A DNA stretch of 64,000 nucleotides from Xanthostigma xanthostigma (taxonomy: Eukaryota > Arthropoda > Insecta > Raphidioptera > Raphidiidae): positions 42,248,401 through 42,312,400 of the forward strand of contig OY754465.1 in assembly GCA_963575645.1 (NCBI GenBank). The letters are read 5' to 3'. The position numbers and the translations under genes were made by a program. Of this stretch, positions 57,036 through 64,000 are shown in pieces. Each line of letters opens with the position of its first letter. Positions within the stretch are counted from its first letter, which is position 1. Below the pieces are notes generated by a model, which saw only the letters and a program-made list of their open reading frames with translations, was not told the origin of the DNA and made no database searches.

Positions 57036-58435
57036 AAAAATGAGCTTTGTGGAATGAAACAAAAGATTGGATTTATTTTTACTTTTTAAAAGAACTTCCT
57101 TTTTCAATGCTTTTCTACAGAAAAAAAGATATGCTTCGTTGAAATGCACTTTGATTTGCAAATTAGAGAAAGTTTTTAATCACGATCGGGAAAGAAAGTA
57201 ATCCTTTAATATGTATATTACTTTACTTGAATTCTGAATTCTTCAACTTGACGTGTAATTTGGAAATCTGATTACTATAAAATTTATATGACTGAAAATG
57301 CAAATTTTGGAAAATATAAAAAATTAAAAAAAGACATAAAAAACTGATTGTAAATGATCTGAATATTTGAAATTATTGATAATTTGGTTAGAGTTATCAT
57401 ACCTTATAACTTTGATTTTAATATGCAGACAATTACCCAATTTAAATGAAAAATGACATTTAACGATATTTTAAACCAATAGGCGACCACACATAGATTA
57501 AATTTGTGTGACAGATATAAATGCATTGACAACAAAACCACCGTATCACCAACAGTGTTTTATTTTCGGCCTCATATAACAATAATTTTGGGGGGGCGCG
57601 GCTCCAGCCAGGGGCCAGCCAACATAACGTAGAGCAAGTGTAGGAGCTGTATTCTATCAGCGGGTTTTTACGCTATACTTACTTATAACTGTTACCATGC
57701 TTCTGAAATACTAGCATAAAACCTTCTCTTTGTTTTCTCTAGGTATTTGTTTTTTTTGTAGTTTCTACATCGGACATTGGCGCAACTAGCTTCTAAATTT
57801 CAACGCGTCTCAATTTCGGAAGGACCTTGTGTATCAAAAAAATTGATTTCTGAATTTGTCTTTTCACTTTTTCAATTTGATTTTTCCAAGTTCTGTATCG
57901 ACTACCTTATGAATAGTTCGAAAGACATATTTTTAACGCTTTTTTCAACTTGAGAAACGTCTTTGGAATATATTCTGTCATTGTAATTGTTATTAATTTT
58001 GGTGCCGAGTATTCTGGTTTGATATACTTTTGATAATTTTACGTAAACAAAATGAGTTATCTTTTGCGGCCAGCATCTCCCACAATTATTAACTAATGAC
58101 ATATTCTATCATTAATTTGTTGTAGTAAATTTTATGCTCTACGAAATTAATGCTATGTAATTTTCTGGTATTTAATATTATTCTCACAAAAATTTGAGTG
58201 GAAGCTGGAAAACACATTTTTAACGAGTTATTTCACTTTGAGGATGCTATTTGGGAAAATTCCGTCGCATTAATTGTTAATAATTTTGGTCCAGAACACT
58301 CTGACATGGTATGTTTCGATAATTCTCTGACTGTCTGTAAAATATTTCTGTGAGATAGAGCCCTATCTCTGAAAAAAATCCGAACTTCTAGTAACCGGTG
58401 ACTTGATCACAGTTACACAAACTCGCTACAACCCC
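57036..58435. other. Mixed sequence without recognised gene
   Basis: A G/C-rich patch GGGGGGGCGCGGCTCC (57591) is isolated. The frame at 57902-58102 (minus) has no domain. Confidence 0.35.
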
Positions 58436-58745
58436 CTTAACGGATATGACCAGCTTTATAGTATACCAGGCCGGCTGAGGCACAGCACAGCACAACGGCG
58501 GCGGTGGTATGGAGGTGGTATCGATCGTTGTTTGTCGGCACGTGACGGAACGTGCCGAACTCGAGCCCCACCCGTCATACTCCCGCCGCTTGAGCTACCA
58601 CTACATGTGAGTGAGTCCGTGACACTATCATTCTTTCTCTTTTGCTCACATTGTCTATGTCGGCCTTCTGGTCTGTCGCGATGCTGCCGCCTGCCAGTTG
58701 CCACTAGGCACCGGTCACCATTTGTCCATTTAACGCTTTATCAAT
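58436..58745. other. GC- and CpG-rich island, unassigned
   Basis: Clearly richer in GC than the window, with GGCGGCGGTGGTATGG, ACGTGACGGAACGTGCC and CATACTCCCGCCGCTTG. Open frames of 114 (plus) and 82 (minus) codons overlap, as expected from low stop density, and neither shows a domain. It could be a CpG-rich transposon, a first exon or a promoter; I cannot decide. Confidence 0.35.
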
Positions 58746-58939
58746 AACATCAATGCACATTCAGCATCCGTGCCCAATGCCCATATGCGTACACTACATA
58801 ATATTGGAAATATTATGTATATGAAGCGTTTATTTTGATGGCAGCTATTAAATTTGTTTACACAAAACTGTTTTAGATATGCTATGTAAACATTCAAAAA
58901 AATAATTTTCGTTAAATTTTTCAACAGCTACTAAAAAAT

Positions 58940-59150
58940 TTCAGCTAGTTGGGAGACGGGACCATTCCCACTTCAAAAATATTGATATTTGATATAGGAA
59001 TAAAGAAAATAATATTTCTGATATTGCGTGAGGTGACGCGGGTAACGGCTAGTATTCAATATGATATTTGTTATTCGGTGCCGTGGTTGCCTAAACATAG
59101 TATGTTGAACGTCATGTAAAAATAATCAAAGCTCCGCTCGGCAGATACAA
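58940..59150 (+). mobile_element. 'GGGACCATTCCAAC' TIR family, copy E (left half)
   Basis: CAGCTAGTTGGGAGACGGGA, CCATTCCCACTTC, GTGACGCGGGTAACGGCTAG and GTTGAACGTCATGTAAAA match copy D's left third. The rest is missing. Confidence 0.65.
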
Positions 59151-59684
59151 AAATAGTGAAGTCTTCGGGTCTACTGTATAGCAGTGCCACTTTAAAACAC
59201 AATATTTTTACAGATTACATTTTTTTTTAATTTTTCTGGGTCAAAAAGCTTTGCGGGCGAAAGCACAACAACTCATCAAAGTTTCATTGTAATCGGATAA
59301 ATGGTATAGAAACGCATAGATCCCGAACAGACATTCTATATTAGATTGATAAAGTTTTTAGTGCGCTATTATTGGCGAATAAGCAAAATATGACGTCTAT
59401 GACCGTATATCTTTCGCAATATTCTATAGGTTCTGTAGGAGCACTCTGATGATATAAAAAATGCGTGTTCGACTAGTATTCATTCAAAATATCTGAAAAA
59501 CTGCAAGAAAACGAAATTACCGACAGGGGTCCCATTAATATGATTCCAAAATATCTTCTTTTTGTACAGAATTTACTTATATGAAAAAGCAAATATCAAA
59601 TCTTATTAATTATACTACATTGCAGTGGAACCCCTGTCTTTCTTGCAGATCTTCTATAATGGCCATACAATTACAACTTTGTTA
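59151..59684. other. Sequence without recognised features
   Basis: Nothing recognised. Confidence 0.35.
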
Positions 59685-59686
59685 TA

Positions 59687-60456
59687 CCGGGTGAGTTAAA
59701 AGTCCCGGAACGGTTGAATATCTAGCATACTACGCATCATATCAAAAAAAAAAAAATACGTGTCAAATATTTTTCGCAAAACAATTTTTTGATACCACAC
59801 ATGACTCCCCACCCCCCACCCAGTTGGTGAGGGGAGGGGCAACTTTAAAATTTTAAATAAGAACCCCTATTTTTTATTGCAGATTCGGATTCTACGGGAA
59901 AAATTACATCAATTTTACTTTTTTTCGATTCGCGACCGATGTCGCGGGTATCGCGAAAAACTTAAAAAATCAATAATTTCCGGAAAAGGATATTTTGCAT
60001 ATTACGCATAAAATCGAAAAACAAAAAAATACGTATCAAATATTTTTCGCAAAACTTTTTTTGATACCGCACATGACCCCCCACCCCCCAACCAGTGTGT
60101 GGAGGGAGGGGAAACTTCGAAATTGTGAATGGAATGTCATCCATTATTGTGAAATTGGATTGATTTTTTTAAGTTTTTCGCGATTACCGCGACATCGGTC
60201 GCGAATCGAAAAAACGATCGAAGTAAAATTGATGTAATTTTTCCCGTAGAATCCGAATCTGAAATAAAAAATAGGGGTTCCTATTTAAAATTTTAAAGTT
60301 GCCCCTCCCCCCACCAACTGGGTGGGGGGTGGGGAGTCATGTGTGGTATCAAAAAATAGTTTTGCGAAAAATATTTGACACGTATTTTTTTTTTTTTTTG
60401 ATATGATGCGTAGTATGCGAGATATTCAACCGTTCCGGGACTTTTGCCTCATCCGG
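59687..60456. mobile_element. 770-bp palindrome with a third internal copy of its sub-unit
   Basis: The tips CCGGGTGAGTTAAAAGTCCC and GGGACTTTTGCCTCATCCGG are flanked by TA (59685-59686 and 60457-60458). Arms of about 270 bp contain AATATTTTTCGCAAAAC and a CCCACCCCCCACCC block. A direct third copy of the TACGCAT..CCCACCCCCCAA sub-unit sits off-centre (about 59995-60120). Frames near 59962-60237 are arm read-through. Confidence 0.85.
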
Positions 60457-60617
60457 TATATGATAAATCCAGCAAGTATGAATTTAATGGTTTTTGTTAA
60501 AACTGGTGTATGTTATAACAGTGTTTCCTAAACTGGAATCCGCAGATCTCTAGGGATGCGTAAGTATATCTATGGACTCATCTCTGGTGTAAGTAACTAA
60601 AGCTATACACTATACAG
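60457..60617. other. Spacer
   Basis: Nothing recognised. Confidence 0.3.
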
Positions 60618-61150
60618 AATGATTTTCAAGTTGATTCTTTTTTTAAACATCGTTTAGAAGTCAAATAGACGGACAAATATTTCAAGTAATTTTTTTATCA
60701 AAACTCAAAAATGAATGAGAAATGAGCTTTCAAAGTTTTATTAAATTTTATCAAATTTTAATGTCGGTCCTGGTGTTATGCTATGTCACTATGGAAAAAT
60801 GTTATGTCATTATCAAGTATTCACAGAAATTGTTCGAAGTTGACCCCGTTTTGTTGGACACAAAGATGTGTGCGTCGTAATCATGCTTCTGTTCATGCTT
60901 GTAGTAGCGAAAGGGCCTTCCGCGAATTATTTGGGATGCTTTTCCGATTCTTGCTATCATTTCTTCGCGTGCGTTAACCGGGCTTTTGAATTAATCAAAA
61001 AAAATAAAAGCTTTAATTAAACTTTGAACGGCTGTAACTCTCTTATTTTTGTTTTTTGATAAAAAAATTTATGTACTTAAAATATTTGCTTGTCTATTTG
61101 ATTTCTACACGCTGTTAAAAAAGAAGAATCAACTTAAAAATCACCTGTAT
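60618..61150. mobile_element. Short derivative of the CAGGGTG/THAP element
   Basis: Arms at 60625-60795 and 61010-61150 match those at 36059-37430 (AAATAGACGGACAAATATTT, TCGGTCCTGGTGTTATGCTA). The core at 60830-60920 is the inverse of 36260-36340 (CCCGTTTTGTTGGACACAAA). The THAP segment is absent. The frame at 60783-60977 is inherited repeat text. Confidence 0.6.
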
Positions 61151-61180
61151 AATACAGTGTATAGTATATAATTGTAACAT

Positions 61181-61500
61181 CGCCGTCCGACAAACAGTAA
61201 TTTTAGTCAGTGATCTGGGAGGCGTTCCTAAGTGGGCTATACTAGGCAGTATGACGCCGTATAAACGCCGTCCGGTAAATAGTAATTTTAGTCAGTGTTG
61301 TGAAACGAATGTTGTAAATGGGCAAAGCTATTAGTAACAGTTCGGTCGGCGACGACCGAAATGTATGAACGTCGTCCGGCAAGCAGTGATTCTTGTCAGT
61401 GATCCGGGGCGCGCTTGTAAGAGAGAAAAGCCATGTAGTTCAGATGGCGACTACCGAAATGTATAAACGCCGTTCGACAAACAGTGATGTTTATTGTTTA
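61181..61500 (+). repeat. Degenerate tandem repeat, units of about 85-104 bp
   Basis: CG(C/T)CGT(C/T)CG(A/G)... followed by AACAGT(A/G)AT begins at 61181, 61266, 61370 and 61468. AGTCAGTGATC(T/C)GGG recurs after two of them. No coding role was recognised. Confidence 0.55.
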
Positions 61501-61882
61501 CACTACATACATGTAAAAATATGCCATAATTTTTCAATAGATGAGTCCACTTTACTGTGCGTAAAGAAGTTTTACCTGAGACAAAATTCATGAAAAAAAT
61601 AACAGTTTTATTAATTGGGATTTATGACAATCTTGCTAATCTCTAAGGGGTCAGTAGACGAAAAAGTTTAGGGAATGCTGAGCTATAGGAATAATGTAAA
61701 CGAGATACCTACATTTGGCGTTAGATATAGACTTTTATCAGATACAACTCGTTGCATGCATAGCCTCCTCTCATCTAAATACAGTAAGGTCACGGTAATC
61801 GGGCATTTGTTTGCTTGCTGTTAAACCTCTTGTAGTTGGGCTGTATGCATAGTAGAGTATTCTGTAATCGGATTTATATGTA

Positions 61883-62164
61883 CAACACTGGGCAAAAATA
61901 AAATGGAAAAGATGGTTTTTTAAGTTTTATTATGTTTCTTAAATGTTTGAATTTTTTCGTAGAACTGATCAAAACAACATGTACACAGTTACGTGAGAAT
62001 AATAAATATTTATTAATTTTAACATAGGGTAGATGTACCGTTTGTGGCCAATGTACCATTTATGGCCACTTTGAGATTTATATTGATATATTAAGCATTT
62101 CATTCGTACTATAGCATTATATAGTATGTTTCTAGAGTTTTTAGATATGTTGCCCAGCACTGTG
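61883..62164. mobile_element. Small TIR element inside the composite
   Basis: CAACACTGGGCAA and TTGCCCAGCACTGTG are imperfectly inverted. Between them GTGGCCAATGTACCATTTAT is repetitive. The limits are provisional. Confidence 0.35.
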
Positions 62165-62275
62165 AATACTATCCTATTATACTTGTCAAATGTATAGTTT
62201 CAATAATTATTGAAAAAACATCTGGACCCGTAGTGTATCTCAGCAATTTTTAATTACTGTTAGTAAGAATCTTAA

Positions 62276-62695
62276 GAGTATTCGTCCCTGCAAACACCCC
62301 CTGCACCCTTCATCTCAAATCTTTTCCCCTCGCCTAAAAACGGTTTGCGCTCTCCCGACGCTATTTTTAAAGCTAGAGGGTTCTGGTAAACGCCAAATGA
62401 AAGACAAAGAATCAGACTACAGATCCTTCTGGCGATTTTTTTGAAAAACAGTTTCGCCTACGTGTGAAATATTACGTAACTTATTATTTTTTTCAAAAGG
62501 TTGTAAGTTTTGTCAGGAATTTTTTTTCAAAAAATTCGCCTGAAGGATCTGTAGTCTGATTCTTTGTCTTTCATTTGGCGTTTACTAGAACCCTCTAGCT
62601 TTAAAAATAGCGTCGGGAGAGCGCGAACCGTTTTTAGGCGAGAGGAAAAGATTTGAGATGAAGGGTGCACGGGGTATTTGTAGGGACGAATACTC
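62276..62695. mobile_element. TTAA-flanked foldback MITE, copy 3
   Basis: The same arms as at 12056 and 13956, with TTAA at 62272-62275 and 62696-62699. The minus-strand 123-codon frame (62898-62527) runs from outside into the arm and is not a gene. Confidence 0.8.
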
Positions 62696-62967
62696 TTAAG
62701 AAAGACTCTGGTAAGTAAGTAATCATTGATATTTATAAGAAATCTTAATATTTTCGAAATGTTTAATTTATATATACCTATGTGGATTACCTTCAAAATA
62801 AAAACAGAAGCAAATTTCTTCATCTCTCGCGGCCTCGCCCATGTCGAACCAGTACCTGCGCCTGCGCTCGACGATGCCCGATTATAAGTGGTGCACAACC
62901 ATAGTAGACAGGAGTTCGATTATAAGTGGTACTCAGACGAGACCTCGATTACCGCGACCCAACTGTA

Positions 62968-63302
62968 TCCATTTAAACTGGAAAAGTACCTCCTTATGCG
63001 TGGGTGTACACTGAGCCGTCTAAATTTTCCGTTGTAATTTCCAAACCTTATCTAATTTCGTGCTGCACATAATAAATATTCTCTACTGAAAAGGAAATTT
63101 AGAAATTATCACATTTTCACTTGACAATTTTCACTGTTATTTTTGTTGATATACATAGCTGATTAGAATTTAGCTACTAATGAAAATTTAGAGTCCAGAA
63201 ATGTATGTATTGTTAAGACACTGCCAGACGTGACAAAAATAACCGAGAGGATTTTTTACTCAGAGGTTTCTTAAATTTCACATATACCTATTACATATAA
63301 AA
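62968..63302. other. Region that may hold more of the PLE coding part
   Basis: No convincing endonuclease or reverse transcriptase motif could be read here. Confidence 0.3.
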
Positions 63303-63430
63303 ATTTTAGATAATGAAACAAATTTCTTTAAAAGAGGTATTTCGAAAATGTAAAATCTAATAAAAATTCTCTTAATGCTCAATTAGATACGGAAAATTTA
63401 AGTAATATTTATAATGTTATTTTGAAATAA
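63303..63430 (+). pseudogene. C-terminus of a PLE GIY-YIG endonuclease
   Basis: It reads ILDNETNFFKRGISKM. After a 1-nt shift (about 63351) it reads KSNKNSLNAQLDTENLSNIY and closes NVILK-stop at 63430. The pattern ILDxExxxxKRxxSExxxI..SLNxxxDTExLSxIY is the C-terminal part of the GIY-YIG domain of arthropod Penelope-like proteins. The catalytic GIY and YIG motifs lie upstream and are not visible. A host GIY-YIG protein is much less likely given the adjoining repeat end. Confidence 0.7.
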
Positions 63431-63603
63431 TATTTTGTTTTTAATGAATTTTTTCTTTCTTTTTAGGTACATAGATATCCATGACTACTTATTAAAAAAT
63501 TGTTTGTTATACATTTTTCATTAATATTTCGATAAATTCAAACTTCATTCTATTATAAAATAAGTAGATATACTAATTAATTTTTATATTTTTTAGATAA
63601 TTT

Positions 63604-63632
63604 CTGAAGAAAATCCAAATCTGGATCGAAAC
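63604..63632 (+). ncRNA. Hammerhead-like core, PLE copy at 63.6 kb
   Basis: CTGAAGA (63604-63610) and GAAAC (63628-63632) flank AATCC..GGATC, in which the inner four pairs form. Together with GGTCC/GGATT at 5.4 kb and GATCC/GGATT at 55.9 kb, the helix keeps pairing while its bases change. Confidence 0.45.
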
Positions 63633-63716
63633 GTCATCCATTGAAATATTGAATTATAATTTTTTTATTTTTGTGAATATATAGTCTGAAAAAATTGGTC
63701 GGTAATTTTATTTGTT

Positions 63717-64000
63717 ATTTTATCAACTTAAAATTGACTATTTCAATTTTGATAAAGCCTGCTCCAACATGTTTCCCGATTCGAAAATCAAAGCCACAAA
63801 AATGTGCTTAGACATAGTGCACTTATCTCATGTTCGCGCGTGTGGTCGTGGCAGTTGACGCGGGGGAGTGGGACATTTTCTGCAAGGCTAGGGATAATAA
63901 ATAAAAATGAAGTTTTTTGTACCGCGTGCGATGCTAGTTACTAGTGTCCGACCGAAACTAGTTTTTACGGCCAAAACCGAAACCGAATTTCGGCTTCATC
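63717..64000. other. Window edge; possible start of a hAT-type element
   Basis: TAGTGTCCGACCGAAAC (about 63942) followed by AAAACCGAAACCGAATTTCG resembles hAT elements rich in CCGAAA repeats. The element, if real, is cut by the window end. The rest is unassigned. Confidence 0.35.

Larger units (their letters stand above)
61782..62965. mobile_element. pogo/mariner-type element, composite (1.18 kb)
   Basis: CAGTAAGGTCACGGTAATCG at the left and CGATTACCGCGACCCAACTG at the right are inverted tips bordered by TA (61780-61781 and 62966-62967). CGATTATAAGTGGT occurs twice near the right end. Inside lie another TIR pair (61883-62164) and the TTAA foldback copy 3. No transposase can be read. Confidence 0.65.
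63303..63716 (+). mobile_element. PLE 3' end with readable endonuclease C-terminus
   Basis: The coding trace (63303-63430) is followed by about 170 bp of AT-rich spacer, the hammerhead-like core (63604-63632) and the shared terminus CTGAAAAAATTGGTCGGTAA with TTTTATTTG. It is the reference copy that identifies the other PLE ends in the window. The upstream part is missing or unreadable, so it is 5'-truncated. Confidence 0.75.

Noticed and set aside
58403..58747. 114-codon ORF in the CpG-rich island
   Set aside because: An overlapping frame of 82 codons is open on the other strand, as expected from low stop density. No domain was seen.

Overview
The window is AT-rich eukaryotic DNA, most likely from an insect. 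The evidence is its transposon content: Helitrons with TC and CTAG ends, hAT, pogo/Tigger and TTAA-type elements, tRNA-derived SINEs, Penelope-like retroelements (PLEs), a BEL/Pao fragment, a LINE tail, and a MITE of the 'AACCGACTTC' kind common in insect genomes. I cannot resolve the order (Hemiptera and Lepidoptera are both plausible). I found no convincing host exon. The open frames are all short and most lie in repeat arms, so I read the window as an intergenic or intronic nest of mobile elements.

Left part (1-16 kb): a 1.07-kb inverted-repeat element; a 558-bp TIR element with an inverted relative at 34.3 kb; two related Helitrons (4.7 and 11.3 kb) that both carry a tRNA-Lys(CTT)-like sequence, the first split by a PLE end with a 12-bp target duplication; a tandem pair of 282-bp repeats; a TIR element full of GTGACA motifs beside a hAT element; two TTAA foldbacks; a 488-bp hAT; and an 854-bp hAT holding a decayed BEL/Pao integrase.

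Middle (16-45 kb): nested foldbacks at 18.5-19.7 kb; five copies of a TIR family sharing the core GGGACCATTCCAAC, one split by a SINE and one by a 71-bp PLE stub; a SAP-type gag remnant; a 1.37-kb TIR element with a THAP-like zinc-finger remnant; and several PLE ends.

Right part (45-64 kb): a pogo/Tigger remnant whose left TIR is split by a hAT MITE; a TTAA element between two copies of a MITE terminus; a 156-bp-period tandem array inside a TIR element; a LINE 3' end; two large palindromes (994 and 770 bp); a SINE abutting a Helitron; and a PLE whose decoded GIY-YIG C-terminus leads into a pLTR-like end.

The most interesting thread is the PLE family. Two or three copies keep both halves of a hammerhead-ribozyme core (CTGAAGA and GAAAC) around a short hairpin. 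A second, unrelated-looking repeat at 6.1 kb has CTGATGA, a 5-bp hairpin and GAAAC. Several insertions are nested with clean target duplications, so their relative ages can be read directly.
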